From: an uncultured Candidatus Saccharibacteria bacterium
Lineage (GTDB): Bacteria > Patescibacteriota > Saccharimonadia > Saccharimonadales > Saccharimonadaceae
DNA: 64,000 nucleotides
Reading direction: 5' to 3'
NCBI GenBank assembly: GCA_937906385.1
Contig: CALCYQ010000003.1
Coordinates: 62,001 to 126,000, forward strand
The position numbers and the translations under genes were made by a program. The notes under the pieces were generated by a model, which saw nothing but the letters and a program-made list of their open reading frames with translations, was not told the origin of the DNA and did not search any database. This document shows positions 53,345-62,299 of this stretch, one piece after another (the stretch's first letter is position 1; each line of letters starts with the position of its first letter).

Positions 53345-55370
53345 CGGTGGCGGTCCTGGCGGCGGACGCGGAAAAGAAGTCTCCAAAGCAAAAAACTTCG
53401 GCAAATCTATTAAGCGCATGCTGAGCGAGATGAAAGGCTTCTATCTCGCAATCGTAATTGCAATCGTCTTCTCGCTCGGTGGTTCGATTTTGTCCGTCAT
53501 TGCACCGGACAAACTTGCGCAAATCACCGACGAAATCTCCGCGGGCATTATGATTGACAACGAAAAAATATCTAATACTTTCGCCGAAATCATGAAAGAC
53601 CCGGCTAGCGAAAGCGTTATTGATGGGCAAATAATCACCGTCGAAGATAAGGCGAAAATAATTGAATTGTCATCCGAATATTCAATGGCCGATGCTAATA
53701 CCGATGGCGCCGATCGTGCCACGATTGCGACGAAATTATATTCGGCAATCGATAAAATGCCGGAATCGGTACAAAACATTATCAAGCCACGAATGAATTA
53801 CGAGAAGATTAAGGGCTTAGCTATCTTTATGGTTTGCGTCTATCTTGCGTCGGCCCTACTGGAATTCTTAGAGGGTTGGGTGATGGCGCGCGTAACGGCC
53901 GGTTTTGCGCGTATTCTGCGCAACCGCATTTCGCACAAAATTAACAAATTGCCGCTGAAATATTTTGATAAACACCAAATCGGCGACGTGCTGTCGCGCA
54001 TCACGAACGATGTGGATTCAGTAGCAAGTAGTCTTGATAATTCGTTCGGCACCATTATTGGCGAGGGATCATTACTGCTTGGCGCGGTCGTGATGATGTT
54101 CTGGACGAACTGGATTATGGCGCTCGTCGCAATTGCGTCTAGTTTAATCGGCTTTGTCTTTGTTGCGATTATTCTTTCGAAATCGCAAAAATACTTTACC
54201 GACCGCCAAGTGGAGCTCGGCAACATTAACTCGCATATTGAAGAAGTTTATTCTGGCATCGCGGTCGTAAAAGCCTACGACGGCAAATCAACAGCCGACC
54301 AAAAATTCGACCGTATCAACAAAAAGATTCATACCGCCAACCAGCGCAGCCAATTCCTGTCTGGTATGATGCACCCGTTGATGGCGTTCATGGGCAACTT
54401 TGGCTACGTTGCAATCTGTGTGACTGGCGCATTACTCACGATGAATAGCATGATTAGTTTTGGCATTATCGTAGCATTCATCTCTTACGTACGCCTCTTC
54501 TCTTCACCGCTTTCGCGCATCGCGCAGGCGATTGGTAGCTTGCAACCAGCCGCCGCTTCGAGCGAACGCGTCTTTGAATTCTTAGACGAAGAAGAGATGC
54601 CGAGCGAACACGGGCTCGAGGCGCATATCGATAAAGACGCTGTACGCGGCGATATTGAATTCGACAATGTTAAGTTTGGTTACAGCGAAGATAAGCTTAC
54701 CATCAAAGGCTTTTCCGCTAAGGCAAAAGCTGGCCAAAAAATCGCTATCGTTGGCCCAACTGGTGCCGGCAAAACTACGATGGTAAATTTACTAATGAAA
54801 TTCTACGACATCCAATCTGGCGATATTCGCATTGATGGAAAATCTACCAAAGAGATGACGCGCGAAGAAATTCATTCGCTCTTTACGATGGTTCTGCAAG
54901 ATACTTGGATGTTTAGTGGCACTGTGCGCGATAATATTGTTTATAACCATCCCGGCGTAAGCGATAAAGATGTGATGAAAGTTTGCGACACGGTTGGCCT
55001 TAGTCACTTTATTAAGACTTTGCCGCATGGCTTAAAAACTGAAGTTGGTGAAAATGATTCGATTTCGGCCGGCCAAAAGCAGCTGATCACGATTGCGCGT
55101 GGCATGATTGAGGATGCGCCATTCTTAATTCTCGACGAAGCAACTTCAAATGTCGATACGCGTACAGAGGAGCTGGTCCAAAAAGCGATGGACAAGTTGA
55201 TGGAAGGACATACGTCGTTTATTATTGCGCACCGTCTATCGACGATTAAGAATGCCGATTTGATTCTTGTGATGAATGAGGGAAACATCATCGAGACTGG
55301 CAACCACAAAGAACTAATGGCAAAGGGCGGCTTTTATGCCGACCTATACAACTCGCAATTTGCTCTGTAA
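53337..55370 (+). CDS. ABC exporter half-transporter, catalytic subunit
   Basis: A 677-residue partner of the preceding subunit. Walker A is GPTGAGKTT (about 472), Walker B LILDEATSNVD with the catalytic Glu intact, and the signature is ISAGQKQ in place of LSGGQ, as expected for the subunit that completes the degenerate site. An insertion of about 80-90 residues (about 60-150) separates helices 1 and 2 and would lie outside the cell. The N-terminus is Gly-rich. Its start overlaps the previous gene by 8 nt, with AAGGAGGAG upstream. Confidence 0.92.
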   Translation: MFNGGGPGGGRGKEVSKAKNFGKSIKRMLSEMKGFYLAIVIAIVFSLGGSILSVIAPDKLAQITDEISAGIMIDNEKISNTFAEIMKDPASESVIDGQIITVEDKAKIIELSSEYSMADANTDGADRATIATKLYSAIDKMPESVQNIIKPRMNYEKIKGLAIFMVCVYLASALLEFLEGWVMARVTAGFARILRNRISHKINKLPLKYFDKHQIGDVLSRITNDVDSVASSLDNSFGTIIGEGSLLLGAVVMMFWTNWIMALVAIASSLIGFVFVAIILSKSQKYFTDRQVELGNINSHIEEVYSGIAVVKAYDGKSTADQKFDRINKKIHTANQRSQFLSGMMHPLMAFMGNFGYVAICVTGALLTMNSMISFGIIVAFISYVRLFSSPLSRIAQAIGSLQPAAASSERVFEFLDEEEMPSEHGLEAHIDKDAVRGDIEFDNVKFGYSEDKLTIKGFSAKAKAGQKIAIVGPTGAGKTTMVNLLMKFYDIQSGDIRIDGKSTKEMTREEIHSLFTMVLQDTWMFSGTVRDNIVYNHPGVSDKDVMKVCDTVGLSHFIKTLPHGLKTEVGENDSISAGQKQLITIARGMIEDAPFLILDEATSNVDTRTEELVQKAMDKLMEGHTSFIIAHRLSTIKNADLILVMNEGNIIETGNHKELMAKGGFYADLYNSQFAL

Positions 55371-55382
55371 AAAGGTACGAAA

Positions 55383-55408
55383 AATCCGCCAGCGCGAGGC
55401 CGGCGGCT
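55383..55408. terminator. bidirectional hairpin between the ABC gene and the convergent unknown gene
   Basis: CCGCC...GGCGG within a longer GC-rich inverted repeat, with short A/T tracts on both sides. Moderate strength. Confidence 0.5.
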
Positions 55409-55414
55409 TTTGGC

Positions 55415-56020
55415 TTAGACGTATTCCCAATCCGTCTCGATGTTGGAAGAAACGCCAGATAAAGGATTAGTATCATCGCCACGATGGGCGGCTATCTCCT
55501 TAATGCCGTCCTTGGTAACCAGGTAGAAATAGTCGTAACGCGTAAAAAACTTCAGCTTGCGATGACGTTGAATGGCGATAATCGCCGGCACCTTCACGCG
55601 GAGAAAGATATTATCGAAACAGCGTTCGCCGCTATGATTATATCCGCCACCAGAAAGGACTTCAACACGATCGCGATCGCAGTTGCGCACCAGTACGGCG
55701 TCAGTGCGATTATGCAAGTCCGCATTCGGATTGACCGTATATAGGTCAAGCGTGACATATGACAGTCGTGACGTGGCCGAGCGACTCTTACGTGCGCTGA
55801 TATAAAAGCCGCTGTAGTAGGAATATTCCAAAACCGTGAGGCCAGTTTCAATTCCTTGCGGAAAATTACTTGGGCCTATTGAGCGCATATAGCCCTGGCT
55901 GATTTCCATCGGAGCCTCGCGATGGCCGAAGCCACGCGGTCTCGAACGACGGCAGATGAAGCCGGAGCTATAACTTTGCCCACCGGAAATGCAAGTTGGT
56001 ACGTTGAAGTAAATTGGCAT
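55415..56020 (-). CDS. protein of unknown function
   Basis: A 201-residue soluble protein, rich in Arg, Ser and Tyr, with predicted strands in the middle (ETGLTVLEYSYYSGFYISARK, LSYVTLDLY) and a C-terminal part with KFFTRYDYFYLVTKDGIKEI. Several cysteines are present. No family is recognised. A strong GGAGGAGGT site and a consensus promoter (TTGACA, TAGTAT) point to good expression. The leader is about 85 nt. Confidence 0.7.
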   Translation of the reverse strand: MPIYFNVPTCISGGQSYSSGFICRRSRPRGFGHREAPMEISQGYMRSIGPSNFPQGIETGLTVLEYSYYSGFYISARKSRSATSRLSYVTLDLYTVNPNADLHNRTDAVLVRNCDRDRVEVLSGGGYNHSGERCFDNIFLRVKVPAIIAIQRHRKLKFFTRYDYFYLVTKDGIKEIAAHRGDDTNPLSGVSSNIETDWEYV

Positions 56021-56109
56021 TATTTACCTCCTCCCTGCCAATCCTAAGAATCATAGGAATAACAAAGCGCTAGAAAAGTACTGCGGACACGAAATCCGCA
56101 TGCCAGTAT

Positions 56110-56138
56110 ATACTAGCATATTTTCACGTATTTGTCAA
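56110..56138 (-). promoter_or_regulatory. promoter of the 201-residue unknown gene
   Basis: TTGACA (56138-56133), 17-nt spacer, TAGTAT (56115-56110) on the minus strand. Confidence 0.65.
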
Positions 56139-56163
56139 TAATAGTGGTGGGCTTGACAATTTC

Positions 56164-56754
56164 TTAACGTATTGTGAAAACCAAAGATTCTACACAACTT
56201 TCGTCATTCTGATAGAGGTAGACGCTCTGAATAACACCATAGTCTACTGTGCGCTCGGCCCAATCGTTGTCGTCGCTATGACGGCTAACCACCGCATAGT
56301 CGCCCTCGAACTTGATAATGCGCACATAGGCTTCCTCTTCGTTGCTCGTGAGGCCATCCTTGCCAAACATATCGCCTTCGCGCAGACCATAACTTCGATA
56401 TTTGCGATCACTGTCGTCCGTTGGCTCGTCTGGATTCACGGCGTCGCAACCATGATAGATATCTACCGTGTGGCTAGCGCCCAGAATCGATACGTCATAA
56501 CGATTAATTAGCTTATAGACTGCGAAACCGGCCAGAATTAGTACAGCGATTAATGCAGTGAAATGATACCAGCGTGGACTGTCGACAATATCTGGCTGCT
56601 CATTGTGCTTGATTTTGGCAATTTCGGAAAGCTTCGGGTCGATTTTGGCATCTATTTTAGTATTTTTTACAACATTCGTTGATTCTGCGTCATTATCTGT
56701 CTTTGTATTTTTTACAACGGATTTCGATGTTTTGGCAGTTGATTTTCTGGTCAT
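56164..56754 (-). CDS. single-span membrane protein of unknown function
   Basis: A 196-residue protein with a Lys/Thr-rich cytoplasmic N-terminus (about 60 residues, containing two VVKNTK repeats), one membrane helix (about 66-84) and an outer beta-rich domain with two cysteines (HGCDAVN, ESCVES). GGAAA precedes the ATG. No family is recognised. The design (basic tail, one helix, small Cys-containing outer domain) recurs in several genes of this window. Confidence 0.7.
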   Translation of the reverse strand: MTRKSTAKTSKSVVKNTKTDNDAESTNVVKNTKIDAKIDPKLSEIAKIKHNEQPDIVDSPRWYHFTALIAVLILAGFAVYKLINRYDVSILGASHTVDIYHGCDAVNPDEPTDDSDRKYRSYGLREGDMFGKDGLTSNEEEAYVRIIKFEGDYAVVSRHSDDNDWAERTVDYGVIQSVYLYQNDESCVESLVFTIR

Positions 56755-56859
56755 ATGATTTCCTTATCTGTACCTTTTCCACATTTTACAAAAAAAATCC
56801 GAAAAAATCGAGTCATTTCGCTTGTGTTTTGGAAGCATAAGTACTAAACTAAAAAGTAG

Positions 56860-58080
56860 ATGAAAATTTTAATGTTAGGGTGGGAGCTACCACCACACAA
56901 CAGCGGTGGACTTGGGGTAGCTTGCTTAAATTTGTCGAAATCTTTGGCAAAAATGGGCGCTGACATTGATTTTGTGGTCCCATACGAAGCCGAGCATCAC
57001 CTTGACTACATGCACGTACTCTCTGCTACGCCGATGAGCCCAGATTTTCTCTATGGTGGCGGTAATGCTTACTCATCAAAGACCGTCGAAGACAAGAACT
57101 GCATCTGTCCGCAAGGCCGCCCATGTTCAATTCGGGATATTCAGAAAGATTACTGCAAATTCGTCGAACAATATCTGATGCATTTTAAGCCAGATCTCGT
57201 ACATGCACACGATTGGCTAACCTACGAAGCTGGTATTCTTGCGAAAAAGAATTTCGGCGTCCCGCTCGTAGCGCACGTCCATGCGACCGAATTTGACCGC
57301 GGTGGTGCAAACGGTGGTAACCCACTTATCCATCAGATTGAATATGAAGGTTTGGTCTGGGCAGATAAGATTATCGCGGTCAGCCAAGCCACTAAGAACA
57401 TCATTGTCGAGAAATATGGTATTCCGCCGAGCAAGATTGATGTGGCCTACAATGGCTTCGATGCTCCGGATGATGATTATCACTATGACGGCTCGAGCTA
57501 TCAGTATATCGAAGGTCTCAAGAAGAAAGGCTACACCATCGTTTCAACGGTTGGTCGCTTCACTTTGCAGAAAGGCCTCTTCCACTTGATGCGCGCTGCC
57601 GCCCGTGCAGTCAGCATTCATCCGAAGATGATTTTCCTCTTCGCCGGTGATGGTGAGCAAAAAGATGAACTGATGCGGATGTCGGCCGAACTTGGCATTT
57701 CTTCAAACGTTATCTTCACCGGCTTCATTCGCGGCAAACAGCTACGCGATATTTATAGCATCTCCGACGTCTTTGTAATGTCTTCTGTATCTGAACCGTT
57801 TGGCCTTACCGCCCTCGAGGCAGCTCACCACGGCAACGCCCTAATTATCACGAAGCAATCTGGCGTGGGCGAAGTTTTGAATTCGATTGTAAGATATGAT
57901 TTCTGGGATGAAGATAAACTAGCAGGAGCACTCGTAAACATCGCTGAAAGCCCGGCCCTTACGAATACGCTCAGAGACGGCGTGCGTCGCGAATATGCTC
58001 GCATCTCTTGGGATGACGTTGCGGCTAAGTGCATTCAGGTGTATGATGAAGTAAGCAAGAATAAAAGAAACCGATTCTAA
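56860..58080 (+). CDS. GT4/GT5-like glycosyltransferase (glycogen-synthase-like)
   Basis: A 406-residue GT-B enzyme. The N-terminal MLGWELPPHNSGGLGVACLNL matches the acceptor-loop region of glycogen synthase-like enzymes. HAHDWLTYEAG, STVGRFTLQKGLFHLMRAA and the C-terminal nucleotide-sugar motif SSVSEPFGLTALEAAHHG (E-x7-E) are present. It is followed after 17 nt by a GH57 hydrolase on the same strand, so the pair probably makes and trims an alpha-glucan. A TAAACT box lies 9 nt before the ATG. Confidence 0.88.
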   Translation: MKILMLGWELPPHNSGGLGVACLNLSKSLAKMGADIDFVVPYEAEHHLDYMHVLSATPMSPDFLYGGGNAYSSKTVEDKNCICPQGRPCSIRDIQKDYCKFVEQYLMHFKPDLVHAHDWLTYEAGILAKKNFGVPLVAHVHATEFDRGGANGGNPLIHQIEYEGLVWADKIIAVSQATKNIIVEKYGIPPSKIDVAYNGFDAPDDDYHYDGSSYQYIEGLKKKGYTIVSTVGRFTLQKGLFHLMRAAARAVSIHPKMIFLFAGDGEQKDELMRMSAELGISSNVIFTGFIRGKQLRDIYSISDVFVMSSVSEPFGLTALEAAHHGNALIITKQSGVGEVLNSIVRYDFWDEDKLAGALVNIAESPALTNTLRDGVRREYARISWDDVAAKCIQVYDEVSKNKRNRF

Positions 58081-58097
58081 GTGGAGGAGACGCTAAG

Positions 58098-59348
58098 GTG
58101 AAATCGATTGTATTGTATTTGCACATGCATCAGCCACGCCGACTGAAGCACTACAATATCTTCTCTGTCGGTTACGATCACGAATATTGGACCGAAAAAG
58201 ATTGGTTTGCAGGTACGAATAATGAGCGTATTTTTAAAAAAGTCGCCGAAAAATCGTACATCCCAATGCTGAAGCGTCTCGAAAAGCTTATTAACACTTA
58301 TCCTAATTTTAGGTTCTCAATTTCTCTAACCGGCTCCTTCATTGAGCAAGCCGAAGAGTGGGCGCCAGAAGTTATCGAAGCTTTACAGCGCCTCGCTAAG
58401 ACTGGTCGCATGGAGATTGCCGCCGAAACTTATTACCATTCCCTAGCTTTCTTTTACGACCAAGAAGAATTTGCCGAGCAAGTGCGCATTCATCAAGATC
58501 GCGTGCGTGAATTGTTTGGCGTAGAGACAAAGATTTTCCGCAACACTGAATTTAGCTACAATAATGATCTTGCACGTTGGGCTGAAGATTACGGCTTTAA
58601 GGGCATCTTGGCTGAAGGTTGGGACAAGGTGCTCGGCGAACGTAGCCCAAATTATGTTTATCGTCCAGAAGGTTGCCAAAATATCAAACTTTTAACCAAG
58701 AATTATAAGCGCTCCGACGATATCGCTTTCCGTTTCTCCGACAAGACTTGGGACGAATGGCCACTCACGATCGATAAATACCTCCGCTGGCTCGATGAAG
58801 ATGCTGAAAAAGGGCCATTGCTCAATCTCTTCATGGACTTCGAGACTTTCGGTGAAAATATTTGGAAAGATACTGGCATTTTTGAATTCTTCGAAACTCT
58901 AGTTAGCCGCTGGAGCAAAGATGATGAGGCAAATTTTCTCACTCTGTCAGAAGCTTGCGACTCGATGGAGCCAAAAGACGAGATTTCTATGCCATGGACG
59001 GTCACTTGGGCAGACAGCGAGCGCGACCTCACCGCATGGCTAGGCAACTCCATGCAGCACGAAGCGATGAAAAATCTTTACGATTTGAAACCAGAGATTA
59101 TCGCGACTGGTGATAAAGATTTAATTGAAGATTGGCGTCGCTTGCAAACATCCGACTTGGTTTATTACATGTGCACGAAATACTTCAACGATGGCGATGT
59201 GCACGCCTATTTCTCGCCATATGATTCCCCATTTGATGCATTCCTCTACTTTATGAATGTCATGCGCGACATACGTACGCGCCTCGATAAATATATGAAG
59301 AAACCAGAGTTAGAGGTTAAGGGCACTACGCTAGCAAATCAAGATTAA
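58098..59348 (+). CDS. glycoside hydrolase family 57 protein
   Basis: A 416-residue GH57-type (alpha-amylase or 4-alpha-glucanotransferase) enzyme. Conserved blocks are HMHQPRRL (HQP 11-13), the predicted nucleophile E151 in FRNTEFSYNN, and LFMDFETFGE, in which D247 is a candidate acid/base. The start is GTG at 58098, preceded by GGAGGAG. The preceding glycosyltransferase gene is 17 nt away. Together they suggest a glycogen-like storage or capsular alpha-glucan. Confidence 0.88.
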   Translation: MKSIVLYLHMHQPRRLKHYNIFSVGYDHEYWTEKDWFAGTNNERIFKKVAEKSYIPMLKRLEKLINTYPNFRFSISLTGSFIEQAEEWAPEVIEALQRLAKTGRMEIAAETYYHSLAFFYDQEEFAEQVRIHQDRVRELFGVETKIFRNTEFSYNNDLARWAEDYGFKGILAEGWDKVLGERSPNYVYRPEGCQNIKLLTKNYKRSDDIAFRFSDKTWDEWPLTIDKYLRWLDEDAEKGPLLNLFMDFETFGENIWKDTGIFEFFETLVSRWSKDDEANFLTLSEACDSMEPKDEISMPWTVTWADSERDLTAWLGNSMQHEAMKNLYDLKPEIIATGDKDLIEDWRRLQTSDLVYYMCTKYFNDGDVHAYFSPYDSPFDAFLYFMNVMRDIRTRLDKYMKKPELEVKGTTLANQD

Positions 59349-59352
59349 AAAT

Positions 59353-59376
59353 TCTCCCCTTACGGGGGGATTTTTA
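59353..59376. terminator. terminator after the GH57 gene
   Basis: TCTCCCC and GGGGGGA with loop TTAC, followed by TTTTTATT, reaching the end of convergent murD. Confidence 0.75.
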
Positions 59377-60708
59377 TTGGTTAATTTCTTTAACTAGGCG
59401 CTTAAATTCATCGCCGCGATCCTCAAACTTGGCATATTGGTCCCAAGATGCGCAGGCCGGCGATAGTAAAACAACGTCACCCGAAGATTGCATATTTTTT
59501 ACAATTTGCATTGCGTCGGTTAGAGTATCGCAAACTTCGCAATCGATATGCATGTCTTTTGCAAAATCTGCAATGCGATGTTTGGTTTCGCCGTAGGCAA
59601 CGATGGCTTTGACATGCGTCATAGAGTCTTGTAAATCATAGAAGGAATGTCCACGATCTGTGCCGCCAAGCAAAAGAATAGTCGGCTCAGTAAAAGACTG
59701 TAACGCAATATTCGTGGAGACGCAGTTTGTAGCCTTGGAGTCGTTGTAATATTTGACACCGCCATATTCGGCTACGAATTCGAGACGATGCTCGACACCC
59801 TTAAATTCGGCAAGCACTTCGCGAATCGCCGCGTTGCTAATGTCAAAGATTTTCACTGCCGCGATAGCCGCGCAAATATTTTCGTAGTTATGTTTGCCTT
59901 TGAGTAAAATATCTTTCAGCTCAACTACTTCTTCGCCGTCATAATAGATTGCACGCTGGTCAAAATAACACTTATTAAGATTGTTGCTGCCATAATAGAC
60001 TTTTTGGCTCGGCACATCCTCGGCCATTTTGAGCGACTCTTCGTTATTTGTATTTAAAATCGCATAGTCGTCAGCGGTATGGTTATTAAAAATGCGATGC
60101 TTAATGGCTTTATAGCGTTCAAAAGAGCCATGAAAATCTAGATGAGTCGGCGTAATGTTCGTCACGACGCTGACGTTTGTCTTAAATTTATACATGTCGC
60201 AGAGCTGATGATCGCTAATTTCGAGTGCGAGAATTGTGGAAGATTTAATGTCGTTTACATAGTGCGACAATGGGGTGCCGATATTGCCGCCGAGAATCAC
60301 ATCATCTTTTTCTTTGGCAAGGAATTCATAGACAAGATTAATCGTAGTCGTCTTGCCATTGCTGCCAGTGACGCCGATAATTTGCGCATCGTGGTCCATG
60401 AAGTGATAGGCTACTTCGAGCTCGTTGACGATTGGGATGTTTAGCTCGCGCGCGAGATTAAGCAGTGGGTGATCAGATTTGATGCCTGGATTTTTCACAA
60501 CCACATCAAAAGTATCATTGAGAAGCTTGGCGGGTTCGTCAGTAATTTCAACCTTAACATTATAGTCATGCAGCACCGCCACATGCTCGGCGTCTTGCTC
60601 AACTGCGTCGGTAACGACGATTTCATTATTGTAGTGACTCAGAAGTTTGGCGACTTCATAGCCGCTTCGAGCCATACCGAAGACGAGTATTTTTTGGTTT
60701 TCGTACAT
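59374..60708 (-). CDS. murD: UDP-N-acetylmuramoyl-L-alanine--D-glutamate ligase
   Basis: A 444-residue Mur ligase that adds D-Glu to UDP-MurNAc-L-Ala in peptidoglycan synthesis. Landmarks are the N-terminal Rossmann motif VFGMARSGYEVAKLL, ATP loop GVTGSNGKTTT, the carbamylated-lysine/metal region, NDSKATNCVST and LSPACASWDQY near the C-terminus. ATG 60708 (MYENQK) is chosen because AGGAGG precedes it; the frame extends upstream but lacks support. It follows the phosphotransacetylase gene by 8 nt. Confidence 0.95.
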   Translation of the reverse strand: MYENQKILVFGMARSGYEVAKLLSHYNNEIVVTDAVEQDAEHVAVLHDYNVKVEITDEPAKLLNDTFDVVVKNPGIKSDHPLLNLARELNIPIVNELEVAYHFMDHDAQIIGVTGSNGKTTTINLVYEFLAKEKDDVILGGNIGTPLSHYVNDIKSSTILALEISDHQLCDMYKFKTNVSVVTNITPTHLDFHGSFERYKAIKHRIFNNHTADDYAILNTNNEESLKMAEDVPSQKVYYGSNNLNKCYFDQRAIYYDGEEVVELKDILLKGKHNYENICAAIAAVKIFDISNAAIREVLAEFKGVEHRLEFVAEYGGVKYYNDSKATNCVSTNIALQSFTEPTILLLGGTDRGHSFYDLQDSMTHVKAIVAYGETKHRIADFAKDMHIDCEVCDTLTDAMQIVKNMQSSGDVVLLSPACASWDQYAKFEDRGDEFKRLVKEINQ

Positions 60709-60716
60709 ATTTCCTC

Positions 60717-61502
60717 CTAGATTAATTTTTCCAGGCATTTAGTCGTGAACACTATGTCATCAACAGTCGAACCGCGCGAAAGATCAGAAACTGGCTTGCC
60801 AAAGCCGAGTAGAATTGGGCCAGCAAGCTGCGCATTGCCAAATTGCTCAATGGATTTATAAAGGATATTGCCCGAATTAATATCCGGTGTGATGAGAACA
60901 TTGGCTTGACCGGCAACCTTTGATTCTGGTGCTTTTTTCATACCAATACGCGGATTCACGGCAGCATCGAGCTGCATTTCCCCATCGACAATAATGTCTG
61001 GGCGGCGTTGACGCACGAGTGTCATGGCGTTGGCGATTTTATCCATTGACGGATCGCTACCACCGGAACCCATAGTCGAGAATGACAGCATTGCGATGAG
61101 TGGTTCTTCGTCAAGAATGCGATTCGCCGCATCGTGAATCAATTCAATAATATCAGCTAGCTGAATGTCGGTCGGATTTTTACAGGTAGCACCATCACCA
61201 ATAATGAGTTTATGACCATCTGGAAATTCAGCCACAAATAGACTTGAAAAGGTACGCTTTTCGCCCGGTTCTAATTCGCCGCCGGCCATGCCGATGACGT
61301 CGCGGCAAGATAGAATAACGTCGCGCGATGAATAGTCGATGCCGACCACCATCGCGTCTACTTTCCCGTCTGAGAGCATTTTTGAGGCTTTAGGAAGGTC
61401 GCAAAGCTCCAAGATAGGTTCGCATACCTTTTCGATGCGCAAACGCGTTGCGGCGCTTTGTACGAAGTCGTTATAGGCTTCTGGAAAAAGAATCTTGTGC
61501 AT
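60717..61502 (-). CDS. compact phosphate acetyl/butyryl-transferase
   Basis: A 261-residue PTA/PTB-family enzyme that interconverts acetyl phosphate and acetyl-CoA. Motifs are ILFPEA at the start, AMLSFSTMGSGGSDPSMDKIANA, VDGEMQLDAAVNPRI, ANVLITPDINSGNILYKS and the C-terminal GFGKPVSDLSRG. Typical enzymes have about 325-335 residues. The first third, including the usual elRkxKG segment, is strongly shortened. With phosphoketolase and AckA it would complete the acetyl-phosphate node. TAAAAT lies 6 nt before the ATG, inside the end of the preceding gene. Confidence 0.88.
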   Translation of the reverse strand: MHKILFPEAYNDFVQSAATRLRIEKVCEPILELCDLPKASKMLSDGKVDAMVVGIDYSSRDVILSCRDVIGMAGGELEPGEKRTFSSLFVAEFPDGHKLIIGDGATCKNPTDIQLADIIELIHDAANRILDEEPLIAMLSFSTMGSGGSDPSMDKIANAMTLVRQRRPDIIVDGEMQLDAAVNPRIGMKKAPESKVAGQANVLITPDINSGNILYKSIEQFGNAQLAGPILLGFGKPVSDLSRGSTVDDIVFTTKCLEKLI

Positions 61503-61504
61503 AA

Positions 61505-62299
61505 TTACATTTTACTATATTTACTCAGTTCGATAATGAGTAAATTCGGATTATATGGAGCAGAATACTGATTGTCGAGCGCCTCAAAATCGGCTAGGTA
61601 TTTATCGGTAAGTTTTCGAAGCTGGTTTTGACGATTTGAAATCGTATTCGATGAGCAAACGCCGATACAAACTGCCGCGCCATCCAAATAGCTAATGTAT
61701 TCTTTCGTCATAGCAAGTGTTTTTTCTTTAAGCTCCGCAAGCTCCGGCGTTTCGATTAGTTCAAGACTTGCGCGCAGAGCTTCAAAATCTTTCTTGGTTT
61801 GATAGATATTTTTGCTGTCCAGTGCTTGGGCTTCAACAAGATTTGCGGAATTGCTAATTTTTAGCGTTGCGGTGCGCAAATTGATGATTTCTTCGAGCTC
61901 GCGATTGTCGAGCAGATTATTGTGATAGCTCGCAAGCTTCCCGGAAAGGTCGGCGGCACGTTTTTTGACGTGCTCATTGGCAACAAAATCCGAAAGCGTC
62001 TGATGAAATTGCGCATAGGATTTATCGTAGACGGCGCGATCACCGGTACGTAAGGCTGAGTCAATCAGACTTAGCTGCACAATCATATCTTCGGCCAACT
62101 TAACGCTTTCGCCATATTCGTAACGTTGCTTGGCAAAATGCACAGCGAAACCTTCAGTCACAAATAACACAATTGCAAAAATTATTAAAATAGTGCGGCG
62201 ACGAATGCGCTTTGGTTTTTCGATATCCACGGCTGCAATGCGATTAGCTTTGCGGATTTGGCGACGAATATGCGAGCGACTAGTGGTTCTATTTTTCAT
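61505..62299 (-). CDS. single-span membrane protein with helical outer domain
   Basis: A 264-residue protein with an Arg/Lys-rich N-terminus, one membrane helix (about 33-52) and a long helical outer domain (about 60-260) with two cysteines (VCIGVCSSN). It starts within the stop of the acyltransferase gene (TGATG), with GAGGAG upstream. The ATG at 62299 is preferred to the GTG at 62302. No family is recognised. Coupling to an OatA-like gene suggests an envelope role. Confidence 0.7.
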   Translation of the reverse strand: MKNRTTSRSHIRRQIRKANRIAAVDIEKPKRIRRRTILIIFAIVLFVTEGFAVHFAKQRYEYGESVKLAEDMIVQLSLIDSALRTGDRAVYDKSYAQFHQTLSDFVANEHVKKRAADLSGKLASYHNNLLDNRELEEIINLRTATLKISNSANLVEAQALDSKNIYQTKKDFEALRASLELIETPELAELKEKTLAMTKEYISYLDGAAVCIGVCSSNTISNRQNQLRKLTDKYLADFEALDNQYSAPYNPNLLIIELSKYSKM

